From NCBI GenBank assembly GCA_040752355.1, contig JBFMHE010000016.1:26635-90634 (forward strand): a stretch of DNA of 64,000 bases. The letters run 5' to 3'. Below, piece by piece: positions 54,228-63,138 of this stretch. The stretch comes from Nitrospirota bacterium (GTDB lineage: Bacteria > Nitrospirota > Thermodesulfovibrionia > Thermodesulfovibrionales > Dissulfurispiraceae). Numbering within the stretch: the first letter of the stretch is position 1; each line of letters opens with the position of its first letter. The notes below the pieces were generated by a model. That model saw only the letters and a program-made list of their open reading frames with translations. It was not told where the DNA came from and did no database searches. The translations under genes and the position numbers were made by a program.

Positions 54228-54998
54228 GTGATCGGCGCGATAGCCGGCGATATCATCGGGTCCGCTTACGAGTGGAATAACGTAAAGACGACCGACTTTC
54301 CCCTCTTCGGTCCCTGCTCGCGCTTCACCGACGACACGGTGCTGACGATAGCCGTTGCCGACTGCATCATGAACGGAAAGGATTACGCCCTCACCTTCAG
54401 GGAGTATGGAAGACGATATCCTGACGCGGGGTACGGCGGCATGTTCGGGCAGTGGCTTTCGGGAGACGATCTATCGCCCTACAACAGCTTCGGCAACGGC
54501 TCGGCCATGCGCGTCAGCCCGGTGGGCTTTGCCTTCGACTCCCTGGAAGCGGTGCTCGAAGAGGCGGAGCGGAGCGCGGCAGTGACGCACAACCACCCTG
54601 AAGGGATCGAAGGCGCCCGGGCCGTTGCTGCGGCGGTCTTCCTCGCGCAGAGGGGCGAAGGCAAGGCGCGCATAAAAGAGTACCTTGAGGAAAGCTTCGC
54701 CTACGATCTGGAGAGGTCTCTCGACGAAATCCGGCCGTCCTACCGTTTCGACGCCACCTGCCGGGGCTCGGTGCCGCAGGCGATACGGGCGTTCCTCGAA
54801 TCGGAGCACTACGAGGACGCGGTACGCAAAGCGGTATCGATCGGCGGCGACAGCGATACGATCGCCTGCATCGCGGGCGGCATCGCTCAGGCGTACTACA
54901 GGACCATTCCGGATTGTATTCTCGAACGGGTGAGGGCGATAGTGCCGCCTGATCTACTCGACGTAGCGGACCGTTTCACGGGCAGGTACGGTCTTTAG
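54228..54998 (+). CDS. ADP-ribosylglycohydrolase family protein
   Basis: 256 residues from the GTG at 54228, chosen because GGAGGA lies 8 nt before it and the family N-terminus (IGAIAGDIIGSAYEW) starts there. Metal ligands are in SRFTDDTVLTIAVAD and SIGGDSDTIACIAGGIAQA. Members remove ADP-ribose from arginine or other targets; related DraG controls nitrogenase. No ADP-ribosyltransferase is adjacent, so the target is unknown. Confidence 0.92.
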   Translation: MIGAIAGDIIGSAYEWNNVKTTDFPLFGPCSRFTDDTVLTIAVADCIMNGKDYALTFREYGRRYPDAGYGGMFGQWLSGDDLSPYNSFGNGSAMRVSPVGFAFDSLEAVLEEAERSAAVTHNHPEGIEGARAVAAAVFLAQRGEGKARIKEYLEESFAYDLERSLDEIRPSYRFDATCRGSVPQAIRAFLESEHYEDAVRKAVSIGGDSDTIACIAGGIAQAYYRTIPDCILERVRAIVPPDLLDVADRFTGRYGL

Positions 54999-55060
54999 CG
55001 GGACCGGGGCCCCCGGCTCCCGGCGCTTTGCTGAAGGCTGACAGCTGATAGCCGCTTCAC

Positions 55061-56041
55061 CTAAAACAGGCTGAACTTGAAATACTTCCTCGGGTTCGCC
55101 TTGATGTCCTTCGTCAGATCCCTGAGCTCGCCGACGGTCTCGTTCAGCCCCCCGATGGTCTGCCGCAGCTCGGAGGCGAGCTCTTTATCCTTGACGAGGG
55201 CGCCGGCAGCGCCTTTTCCTGCATCGATCTCTTCGAGCAGCGCAGTGAGCTGCTTGGAGGCCATGGTCAGGTTCTCGTAGAGGGCGGGGTCTTCGGCGAG
55301 CCGCTTCAGCGTGCCCTGGCCCTGGTTCATCGTCCTGCCGAACTCTTCCACCGACGCGGTGGCAGCGACCATCTTATTGTAGAGCGAGGGGTCCTTGACG
55401 AGCTTCTTGAGCGACCCCTCGGCGGTCTGCAGGTCATTGACGAGCGCTGCCAGGCCGGACGTCGTCTGCTGCAGGCTCTCGTAGAGCGCGGGGTCCTTCA
55501 CGAGCTTGGCGATCGTGCCCTCGCTTTTTTCGAACTGTTCTATGAAGAGGCCGAGCTTGGTGACGAGCTCGGTCACCTGCTGGAGGGATTCAGCGCTGGT
55601 GTCGACGAGGTCTTTTATCTCGAGCTGCGCCCGCCCCTTGATCACCCCGCCGGGACTGAGCTGGGGCGCCTCCATCGAGCCGCCGCTCAGCTCGACGTAT
55701 TTGTCGCCCAGAAGCCCCTGCGTCAGCACCGTAGCGGTCGCATTCTTCCTGATGTAGGGAAGCACCCTCTCCTCAACAGCCATGGTGACGAGGGTGCCGT
55801 GCTCGGGATGGAAGCGCATCTCCTTGACCGACCCCACCTCGATGCCCGAGAGCCAGACCGGCGCTCCTTTCCTCAGGCCCCGCACATCCTGAATCTGCGT
55901 CACTACCTTCACCTTGGGAACGAAGAGGTCCTCAATGTTGCCGGCGAAAAATACGGTGAGCAGCACCAGCAGCAGGGCGATGGTCAGGACAAGGCCCACC
56001 CTGAGCTTCGACCACGCAAGCTGTTTCTTCCTCTCGAACAT
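55061..56041 (-). CDS. mlaD: MlaD/MCE-family lipid transport protein
   Basis: About 326 residues from the ATG at 56041, which has GGAGG just upstream. One N-terminal membrane helix (LRVGLVLTIALLLVLLTVFF), an MCE domain (DVRGLRKGAPVWLSGIEVGS, LTQGLLGDKYVELSGGS), then a helical tail with four repeats of a KLVKDPALYE-like motif. The hexameric MCE ring passes phospholipids between membranes. It is the third gene after mlaE and mlaF. Confidence 0.9.
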   Translation of the reverse strand: MFERKKQLAWSKLRVGLVLTIALLLVLLTVFFAGNIEDLFVPKVKVVTQIQDVRGLRKGAPVWLSGIEVGSVKEMRFHPEHGTLVTMAVEERVLPYIRKNATATVLTQGLLGDKYVELSGGSMEAPQLSPGGVIKGRAQLEIKDLVDTSAESLQQVTELVTKLGLFIEQFEKSEGTIAKLVKDPALYESLQQTTSGLAALVNDLQTAEGSLKKLVKDPSLYNKMVAATASVEEFGRTMNQGQGTLKRLAEDPALYENLTMASKQLTALLEEIDAGKGAAGALVKDKELASELRQTIGGLNETVGELRDLTKDIKANPRKYFKFSLF

Positions 56042-56059
56042 TACCGCCTCCATACTGTA

Positions 56060-56158
56060 GAAAACCGTTCAAACCGCCAACGAACCGTTCAAGTCGTTCA
56101 AGCCGCTCAAGCAGTTCAAACTGTTTAAACGGCTTAAACGGTTTGAGCTGCCTTTTTT
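56060..56158. repeat. Word-repeat inverted element (CCGTTCAAACCG family), copy 2
   Basis: Lies between mlaF and mlaD. AACCGTTCAAACCGCC and CCGTTCAAGTCGTTCAAGCC on the left are answered by GTTTAAACGGCTTAAACGG on the right. Confidence 0.75.
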
Positions 56159-56888
56159 ATTGTACCCCCAACTCGCTCATGAAAACCCGTATCTCGGGGA
56201 TAGGGGAGCGCATCAGCGTCTCTCTGTCTCCGTCGAAAACGATGTCGCCCTGCCGCATGAACATGAACCGGTCAGCCACCTTCATCGCGTCGAAGATTTT
56301 ATGCGTCACGATGATCAGCCCCTTGCCGCCCTGCGCCAGGTCGATGATGAGCCTGCATATATTATCGGCGCTGACCGGGTCGAGCCCGGAGGTCGGCTCG
56401 TCGTAAAGGAACATCTTCGGGTCGCAGACCGCGAGCGACCGTGCAATGGCGACCCTCCGGTGCATCCCGCCGCTCAGCTCGTCCGGCATGAGCTCGATCG
56501 CGTGCTCCACCCCGACCGTGCGGAGCAGGGACCGCACCCGCCGGTCGATCTCCTCCTCGCTCATCGCGGTATACTCCCGCAGGGTGAAGGCGACATTCTC
56601 CTTCACGCTCATCGAGTCGAAGAGGGCGCCCTCCTGGAAGACGAGGCTGAACTTCAGCCGCACGTCCCGCAGCTCGCTCTCGCTCTTGCGGGTGATGTCC
56701 TCTCCGTCGATAACGATCCTCCCCTCGTCCGGCTTCAGCAGCCCGAGGATCAGCCTGAGGATCGTGGTCTTGCCCTCGCCGCTCCCGCCGAGGATCGCGA
56801 CACGCTCGTGCATGGCGATCGAGAAGCTGATGCCCCTCAGCACCTCCCGGCTGCCGTAGGAGAAACGGACGTTGTCGAAGACGATCAT
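56157..56888 (-). CDS. mlaF: MlaF-type ABC transporter ATPase
   Basis: 243 residues. The Walker A is GGSGEGKTT, with Glu where Ser/Cys-Gly spacing is more usual. The Q-loop is LVFQEGALFDSMSVKENVAF, the signature DELSGGMHRRVAIARSL, the Walker B MFLYDEPTSGLDPVSAD. It powers Mla phospholipid transport with MlaE and MlaD. The start overlaps the mlaE stop. Confidence 0.93.
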   Translation of the reverse strand: MIVFDNVRFSYGSREVLRGISFSIAMHERVAILGGSGEGKTTILRLILGLLKPDEGRIVIDGEDITRKSESELRDVRLKFSLVFQEGALFDSMSVKENVAFTLREYTAMSEEEIDRRVRSLLRTVGVEHAIELMPDELSGGMHRRVAIARSLAVCDPKMFLYDEPTSGLDPVSADNICRLIIDLAQGGKGLIIVTHKIFDAMKVADRFMFMRQGDIVFDGDRETLMRSPIPEIRVFMSELGVQ

Positions 56889-57649
56889 ACCGAAAACCCC
56901 AGCACGTAGAGCAGCGCCCTGGTGAGCACGAAGTCGGCGATGATGATCGCTATGATCGAGAGGACCACCGCCCTCGTCGTCGTCTGCCTGAGCCCGACCG
57001 CGCCGCCCCGGGTCGTCAGTCCCATGTAGCAGCTGACGCTCGATATGAGGAACCCGAAGATGAACGGCTTGACCGCCCCTGAAAAGACATTCTCGAAGAT
57101 CAGCACGTCCCGGATGGAGTTCCAGAAGACATAGCTGCTCTGGTTGCTCACCTGCACCGCGATATAGTAGGCGCCGAAGAGCGAGACCGCGTCGCCGACG
57201 ATGGTCAGGGCCGGCAGCATCACGACAGCGCTCACCATGCGGGGGGTGACGAGCTTCTTTACCGGGTCGACGCCGAAGACCCGCAGGGAATCGACCTGGT
57301 GGCCGAGCACCATCGACCCGAGCTCCGAGGCCATGCCGGCGCCGACCCTGCCGGTAAAGACGAGCGCGGCCGTCACCGGCCCGATCTCCCTGACGATCGA
57401 GATGCCGACCGCCCTCCCGGTGTACATCTTGAGCCCGAGTATCGAGAGCTCGGCAGAGAGCTGGAGCGAGAGGGCCATGCCGATAAAGAGCGAGACGAGG
57501 ATGATGATGAGCGACGACCCCGCTCCCGCGTAATCCATCTGCTCGATGGTGTCCCTCAGGTAAAAAGGCCGCCGGAACACGCCGGCCATGCCCCTGAACG
57601 AGAGCAGGTAGTAGTCCTGGAGATTGTTTATGAGCTCTTTCACTCTCAT
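56885..57649 (-). CDS. mlaE: MlaE-type permease
   Basis: 254 residues with about five membrane helices. GIVREIGPVTAALVFTGRVG-like core (IVREIGPVTAALVFTGRVGA) and GAGMASELGSMVLGHQVDSL are diagnostic of the MlaE family. First gene of mlaE-mlaF-mlaD. Confidence 0.94.
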   Translation of the reverse strand: MRVKELINNLQDYYLLSFRGMAGVFRRPFYLRDTIEQMDYAGAGSSLIIILVSLFIGMALSLQLSAELSILGLKMYTGRAVGISIVREIGPVTAALVFTGRVGAGMASELGSMVLGHQVDSLRVFGVDPVKKLVTPRMVSAVVMLPALTIVGDAVSLFGAYYIAVQVSNQSSYVFWNSIRDVLIFENVFSGAVKPFIFGFLISSVSCYMGLTTRGGAVGLRQTTTRAVVLSIIAIIIADFVLTRALLYVLGFSV

Positions 57650-57660
57650 CTTCTTACCTT

Positions 57661-57750
57661 AAAAGACCGTTCAAACCGTTTAAACAGTTCAAACCGTTTA
57701 AGCCGTTCAACAAACCGCTCAAACCGCTCAAACCGTTCAAACCGTTCAAG
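57661..57750. repeat. Word-repeat element (CCGTTCAAACCG family), copy 3
   Basis: GACCGTTCAAACCGTTTAAA, CCGTTTAAGCCGTTC, CCGCTCAAACCGCTC and CCGTTCAAACCGTTC in one orientation between mlaE and the acyltransferase gene. The last words reach into the acyltransferase stop region. Confidence 0.75.
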
Positions 57751-58687
57751 GTTGCGCCATGCTCTGCTGGACGGCGCTGCTGCCCGTCCGTTTCCATCTC
57801 CGGTGGATCCAGAGCCACTCCCGCGGGTCCCGGCGTATCACGGCCTCGATCGCGGCCGAAAAACGCTCCGTATCTTCGATCAACGCCTCCTCCGCACGCT
57901 CATTGGTCGAGAGAGGGATCTCGGGATAGATGGTGATCACATGGCCGTCTCCTTTGCGGCTGATGAAGACAGGCACGACCGGTGCGCCGGTCTTCCTCGC
58001 CAGGAGGGACGGCATCCTGGTGGTCCAGGCCCCTCTGCCGAGAAAGGGCACGACGAATCCCTCATCGCTGAGTACTGCCTGGTCCATGAGAATGCCGACA
58101 GTGCCGCCCTTCCGCAGGAGGCCCAGTATCTGCTTGAGCGCGCCCTGCTTGTAGATGACCGCGTTCCCGTAGCGTGCCCTCACCCTCTCGATGAGCGCGT
58201 TCAGGACAGGATTGTTCTGTCTCCGCGCAACCACCGAGACCTTCCCGGTCTTCACCCCGAAGGCGAGGGCCATCAGCTCCCAGTTGCCGTAGTGCCCGGT
58301 GATGACGATCACCCCCCGCCCCTTTTCCTGCGCCTTGCGGTAGTGCTCGAGGCCGCGCAGCTCGGCGCCTGCAACAATCGCCCGGCCGCGGCCGAAGTAT
58401 ATCTGCAGCACCTCCGCGAAAGACCTGCCGACATTGACGAAGCTCTGCCGCGCGACCTCTCCGGCCTGCGCTCCTGAATCGAGCGCCCCCTCCTGCTGCG
58501 CCCTCAGGATATTATCCACGGCGACGGCCCTCCTGCTGCCCCAGAGCCGGAAAAGCAAAAGGCCGAGGACCTCCCCGACCTTTACCGCGGCATTACGGGG
58601 GAGCAGGGCTATCGGAAAAGAGACCGCGACGAGCAGCGCGGTCTCGAGCAGCCATTGCATCCGTTTCACCATCCGCTTCCGCATCAT
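57746..58687 (-). CDS. LpxL/HtrB-type lauroyl acyltransferase family protein
   Basis: 313 residues with an N-terminal membrane segment. GRGVIVITGHYGNWELMA contains the HX4E catalytic pair, and LMDQAVLSDEGFVVPFLG and PREWLWIHRRWKR follow the family. Members add secondary acyl chains to lipid A or make lysophospholipid-derived products. It is upstream of the mla operon in the same direction, fitting outer-membrane lipid work. Confidence 0.9.
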   Translation of the reverse strand: MMRKRMVKRMQWLLETALLVAVSFPIALLPRNAAVKVGEVLGLLLFRLWGSRRAVAVDNILRAQQEGALDSGAQAGEVARQSFVNVGRSFAEVLQIYFGRGRAIVAGAELRGLEHYRKAQEKGRGVIVITGHYGNWELMALAFGVKTGKVSVVARRQNNPVLNALIERVRARYGNAVIYKQGALKQILGLLRKGGTVGILMDQAVLSDEGFVVPFLGRGAWTTRMPSLLARKTGAPVVPVFISRKGDGHVITIYPEIPLSTNERAEEALIEDTERFSAAIEAVIRRDPREWLWIHRRWKRTGSSAVQQSMAQP

Positions 58688-58738
58688 GCACCATGCACGC
58701 CCCTCATCGCGGCAGCGGAGAAGGGCGTGCGGTGCAGC

Positions 58739-61273
58739 TCAGCCTTCCCTCCTCCGGTACTGTTCGAGCGCTGCAGTCAGCTCCTCGACCCTGCGCAGGA
58801 GATGCGGGACCGCGCCCTCCCCTGAAGACGAGGAGCCGTCTTCCTCTCCCCGCGGATGGAGCGACGCCACCGCGCTTTCGAGCACCTGCTCCTTCTTCTT
58901 CTCGAGCGCGGTCGCTATCTCTTCCAGCCGCTTCATGACGCGGTAGTTCACCGTTCCTTCGGGATAGGTCCCGTCCTCCTGCATCGCTCCCGCCGGCATG
59001 CCGGTGAGGATCTCGAGCCCCTCCTCGACCTTGTCGATGGGGTAGATGACGAAAGTGCCCGCCTTCACCGCGTCGATCACTTCCTGCTTGATCATGAGGT
59101 GCTTCACGTTCCTCCGGGGTATGATGACCCCCTGCTCGCCGGTGAGCCCCCGGGCCTTGCAGAGATCGTAGAACCCCTCGATCTTTTCATTCACCCCGCC
59201 GATGGGCTGGACATCGCCGTTCTGGTCCATCGACCCGGTCACGGCAAAGCTCTGCTTGAGGGGGATGCCGGCAATGCTGCTCAGCAATACATACAGCTCG
59301 GCGCAGGTGGCGCTGTCCCCCTCGATCATCTCGTAGAGCTGCTCGAAGGTGATCGACGCCGAGAGGCTGATCGGCCGTCTCGTCGCGTACCTGCTCCCCA
59401 GGTAGCTCGTGATGATCATGATCGCCTTCTCGTGGATCCTGCCGCTCATCTTGGTCTCGCGCTCTATGTTCACGACGCCGGCCTTGCCTATGTAGGTCCT
59501 GGCGGTTATCCGCGACGGCTTGCCGAAGCTGTAATCGCCTATCGAGAGGACGGCGAGCCCGTTCACCTGCCCTATCTTCTCGCCCGAGGTGCTCACGATG
59601 AGGGTGTCTTCCAGCGTCGCTTCCCGGAGGCGGTCCTCGATCCGGTTGACCCGGTAGATCTTTTCGTCGAGCGCCTTGAGCACATGCGTGTCCTTCACGA
59701 CGGAGCTGCCCTCCCGGGACGCCCAGTAGTGGGCCTCGCGGACGAGGTCCGCCAGGTAACTGAACTTCGTCGAGAGCTTGAACTGGTGATCCGCGAGACG
59801 CGACCCGTATTCCACGATCTTCGATACCCCGCTCCGGTCGAAGGGCAGAAGATGCTCCTCCCGCTGCACATTGGCGATGAAAGAGGCATACTTCTCCATA
59901 TTCTCGGGCGTCCGCTCCATCCTGCTGTCGAAGTCGGCCTTGACCTTGAATATCTCGCGGTACTCCTCGTCGAGGTTGTACAGCAGGTAATAGAGATAGG
60001 GATTGCCGTGGAGGACGACCTTCACGTCGAGCGGGATCGGCTCGGGCTTGAGCGCGGTCGTGCTCACGAGCCGGTACTGCTCCCAGATGTCCTCCAGCCT
60101 GATCTCCCTGTTCTTGATCGCCCGCTTGAGCGCGTCGTAGGAGAACATGTTCTTCAGGAGGTCCATCGCATGGATGACGATATAGCCGCCGTTGGCGCGG
60201 TGGAGCGAGCCCGACTTGATGAGCGAGAAGTCGGTCGTCGCCATGCCGTACTGCACCTTGTACTCCGTCCTGCCGAAGAGGTTGAAGTAGGTGGGGTTGC
60301 TCTCGACCACCACGGGGGCGCCTTTGCAGTCGGCGTTGTTCACGATGACATTGATGCTGTAGCGCACGAAGGAGACTTCCTGCTTCGGCATCTTCATGAA
60401 CGGCAGGGGCGGCGCCTGCTCCTCGGCCGGCTTGAAGTCGTCGAGATGGGTCAGGATATCCTCCATCACCGCCTTCAGGTACTCGACGATCCGCGTGTTG
60501 TCCTTGTACTTTTCCTGGAGGTCGTGCACGAGGTGCCAGACCGCTCCCAGGGCGATATCCTTTTCGAGGTTCGAGAGCGACTCCTTGACCTCCTTCTCCG
60601 CCTCCCGCACCGCCCGGATGATATCGTCGAGCTTCTCCTGGAGCGACTTGCCGATCTCCTCGACCCGCGCCCGGGTCCGCTCGTCGAGGGCGGCGAACTC
60701 CTCTTCGGTCAGGGGCTCTCCCGACTTCTTTATCGGGACGATGAGCAGCCCCGAGACCGTCTTCCGTATGGCGAACCCCTTTGCCTGCGCTTCCTCTTCG
60801 AGGCTCGAAAAGAGCTCTTTCTGCTTCTGCTGGAACTCCTCTATCTTCCTGCTCCGCTGCTTCTCGTACTCCTTGGACTCGAAGGCCTTCGGGAGGTCCG
60901 CCCGGAGCGTCTTGACGAGCTCGTTCATGTCTTCCTGGAAGACGACCGCCTGCCCCGGCACCAGCGAGACGGCGAGCGGCGCATCGGGATCCTTGAAGTT
61001 ATAGACGTAGCACCAGTCGCCGGGGATCGGCTCCATCGCAGCCCGCTCCGCGAGCAGCGCCTTGATGGTCCGCATCTTCCCGGTGCCCACATCGCCGAGG
61101 GCGTAGATATTGTAGCCTTTGCTCTCGAGGCTCAGGCCGAAATCCATCGCCTTCAACGCCCTGTCCTGTCCGATCGTCCCCGGGAATTGGTGTATGTCTT
61201 CCGTGGTGGTAAATTTGAAGAAATGGGGCTCGCAGCACCGGTACAGCTCTTCAGCTCTCAATTTCTCGGTCAT
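58739..61273 (-). CDS. Lon-related ATP-dependent protease (S16)
   Basis: 844 residues. An AAA module (NIYALGDVGTGKMRTIKALL for Walker A; a long coiled insertion follows) and a C-terminal Lon-type protease domain. The protease has IEGDSATCAELYVLLSSIAG (catalytic Ser) and PIGGVNEKIEGFYDLCKARG (catalytic Lys). It belongs to the LonB-like / Lon-related group lacking the N-terminal Lon substrate domain. Soluble and presumably cytoplasmic; substrates unknown. Confidence 0.93.
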   Translation of the reverse strand: MTEKLRAEELYRCCEPHFFKFTTTEDIHQFPGTIGQDRALKAMDFGLSLESKGYNIYALGDVGTGKMRTIKALLAERAAMEPIPGDWCYVYNFKDPDAPLAVSLVPGQAVVFQEDMNELVKTLRADLPKAFESKEYEKQRSRKIEEFQQKQKELFSSLEEEAQAKGFAIRKTVSGLLIVPIKKSGEPLTEEEFAALDERTRARVEEIGKSLQEKLDDIIRAVREAEKEVKESLSNLEKDIALGAVWHLVHDLQEKYKDNTRIVEYLKAVMEDILTHLDDFKPAEEQAPPLPFMKMPKQEVSFVRYSINVIVNNADCKGAPVVVESNPTYFNLFGRTEYKVQYGMATTDFSLIKSGSLHRANGGYIVIHAMDLLKNMFSYDALKRAIKNREIRLEDIWEQYRLVSTTALKPEPIPLDVKVVLHGNPYLYYLLYNLDEEYREIFKVKADFDSRMERTPENMEKYASFIANVQREEHLLPFDRSGVSKIVEYGSRLADHQFKLSTKFSYLADLVREAHYWASREGSSVVKDTHVLKALDEKIYRVNRIEDRLREATLEDTLIVSTSGEKIGQVNGLAVLSIGDYSFGKPSRITARTYIGKAGVVNIERETKMSGRIHEKAIMIITSYLGSRYATRRPISLSASITFEQLYEMIEGDSATCAELYVLLSSIAGIPLKQSFAVTGSMDQNGDVQPIGGVNEKIEGFYDLCKARGLTGEQGVIIPRRNVKHLMIKQEVIDAVKAGTFVIYPIDKVEEGLEILTGMPAGAMQEDGTYPEGTVNYRVMKRLEEIATALEKKKEQVLESAVASLHPRGEEDGSSSSGEGAVPHLLRRVEELTAALEQYRRREG

Positions 61274-61384
61274 CGTTTTCTCCTCCCCGATAGTACAGCG
61301 TCAACTGTGGCGCACAACGGCGTGGAACGCACCGCACCAGCCCGGTTACCCTGATGATACCCTCAGTGATGTAAGAGAGCCCCG

Positions 61385-62266
61385 CTACGTGGCCCGCGGG
61401 TGATGCTTGGTATAGACCTTCCTGAGCCGGTCGCTCGAGACCTTCGTGTAAATCTGCGTCGTCGTTATGTCGGAATGCCCGAGCATCTTCTGGACCGACC
61501 GGAGGTCCGCCCCGCCGTCGAGCAGGTGCGTCGCGAAGGTATGCCGGAGCGTATGCGGCGTGAGCGTGACCCCCGCCGCTTTCCCGAAACCTTTCAGCGC
61601 CTGCCAGAACCGCTGCCTCGTCATCGGCATTCCCCTGTTGGTGATGAAGAGGTGGGGCGACTGCCGGTTCTTGAGCATCCGGGGCCGGAGCTCCTCGAGA
61701 TACCGCCTGATACGGTCCGCCGCCCTCCGGTTCATGGGAACGACCCGCTCCTTCGCGCCTTTGCCGAAGACCCGCAGGAAGCCGGCTTCGAAATTGACCT
61801 CGTTGATCTTGATCGCCACGATCTCGCTCACCCGCAGCCCCGAGGCATAGAGCAGCTCGAGCATGGCGGCGTCCCTCAGGAAGGTGCTGCCGGGCAGCTC
61901 CACCTCGAGCAGCGCCCTCATCTGGTCGATGCTGAGTGCCTTCGGGAGCCGGTCCCACTGCTTCGGGGTCCGGAGCGCTTCGGTAGGGTCTTCGGCGATG
62001 ATCCGCTCGATGATCAGGTATTTGCAGAAGCCCTTCACCGAGGAGATGAGGCGGCGGACGCTCGCCGTCGAGTAGCCCTCGCTCTTCAGCTTGCCGATAT
62101 ACGCGGTGATATCGTCCCTGCCGAACGCGGTTATCTCTTTTCCCTGCTTCTCGAGGAACGCGGCGAACGCCTTCAGATCGAGCGCGTAGGAGGCGGCGGT
62201 ATTTCGGGACAGACCCCGTTCTATCGAGAGATAGGAGACGAACGCTTTAATTGCGTCTGCAGGCAA
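61385..62266 (-). CDS. xerD: Tyrosine recombinase XerD
   Basis: 293 residues. The SAM-like N-terminal domain has FVSYLSIERGLSRNTAASYA. Catalytic residues lie in LLYASGLRVSEIVAIKI (Arg), HTLRHTFATHLLDGGADLRS (His, Arg) and LGHSDITTTQIYTKV (His, Tyr). It resolves chromosome dimers at dif with XerC. The start is a TTG with GAGG upstream and it overlaps the nuclease gene by 20 bp. Confidence 0.95.
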   Translation of the reverse strand: MPADAIKAFVSYLSIERGLSRNTAASYALDLKAFAAFLEKQGKEITAFGRDDITAYIGKLKSEGYSTASVRRLISSVKGFCKYLIIERIIAEDPTEALRTPKQWDRLPKALSIDQMRALLEVELPGSTFLRDAAMLELLYASGLRVSEIVAIKINEVNFEAGFLRVFGKGAKERVVPMNRRAADRIRRYLEELRPRMLKNRQSPHLFITNRGMPMTRQRFWQALKGFGKAAGVTLTPHTLRHTFATHLLDGGADLRSVQKMLGHSDITTTQIYTKVSSDRLRKVYTKHHPRAT

Positions 62267-63029
62267 GATGTTCCTCGACCCCGGTCGCCGTTTTGAGCTG
62301 CCTGTACAGTATATCCGCCAGCTGGAGCAGGTTCATGGTATCCTCTCTGTTGTACCGCAGCAGCAATTCGCGGGCCTCCGCGCTCCCCTTCCTGAACTGG
62401 TCCCAGAGCTTCACGGCAGCGTAGCCGTCCATGCCCCTCACCGCCTCGTCCCGGGCGATGCCGAAGAGCGCCTCGAGCTTCTTCAGGCCGCCGTTGATGT
62501 CGAGCCGCCGGGCGGCGAAGCAGAGGTCGAAATGCGGGATATCGAACCTGATCCCCGGAAAGGAGCGGAGCAGAAAGGGGATGTCGAAGGACGCCCCGTA
62601 AAACGTGATGAGGCACTTGTAGCCGGCGAGCGCGCTGTTGAGATGCTCGACCGTGAGGTTCTCCCCGCGCACGAAGGAGCGCCAGGTACGACCGTCGTAG
62701 AGCCCGACGACCGTGGTGTAGCCCCCCTGCCCGGGCTGGAAGCCGTTCGTCTCGATGTCGAGGCAGACGGCGCCCTCCCTGAAGGTATCGAACAGGCGCC
62801 AATGCTCGCGCCGCTTCATGATCCGGGCGAAGTACTCGGCATTGCCGGCGCTGAGCTCTGCGGACGACTGCATCAGCACGTTGTCATAGATACTCTTTCG
62901 TTCGGGGCTGATCCCCTCGATCTCGCTGCAGGTGCAGAACTCGTCCCATGTCAGAATGCCTCTTCTCCAGATGCGGCGTTCGAGCTTTTCGCCGACGCCG
63001 TTGAGCAGCGAGAAGGTATGTCGTATCAC
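62247..63029 (-). CDS. RNase H-fold (YprB-like) 3'-5' exonuclease-type protein
   Basis: 260 residues. DEDD-type metal residues are visible in AVCLDIETNGFQ, FYGASFDIPFLLRSFP, FDLCFAARRLDI and LLRYNREDTMNLLQLADIL. A short N-terminal region (SLLNGVGEKLERRIWRRGIL) resembles a helix-hairpin-helix. The nucleic-acid target is unknown. First gene of a pair with xerD. Confidence 0.88.
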   Translation of the reverse strand: MIRHTFSLLNGVGEKLERRIWRRGILTWDEFCTCSEIEGISPERKSIYDNVLMQSSAELSAGNAEYFARIMKRREHWRLFDTFREGAVCLDIETNGFQPGQGGYTTVVGLYDGRTWRSFVRGENLTVEHLNSALAGYKCLITFYGASFDIPFLLRSFPGIRFDIPHFDLCFAARRLDINGGLKKLEALFGIARDEAVRGMDGYAAVKLWDQFRKGSAEARELLLRYNREDTMNLLQLADILYRQLKTATGVEEHLACRRN

Positions 63030-63138
63030 TGCTACTCCTTTCAGTCAGCCGGTGCTGCAGGGAGGGCTATCGCGCTTTTTCTGCTCTTATTATACTCTTT
63101 ATCAGGTGCGGCGACAACCTTGTGGTAAACTATTCCCC

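Noticed and set aside
58856..61354. 832-codon plus-strand frame opposite the Lon-related protease
   Set aside because: Antisense shadow in high-GC DNA; no domain, no ribosome site, while the minus strand has complete Lon motifs.
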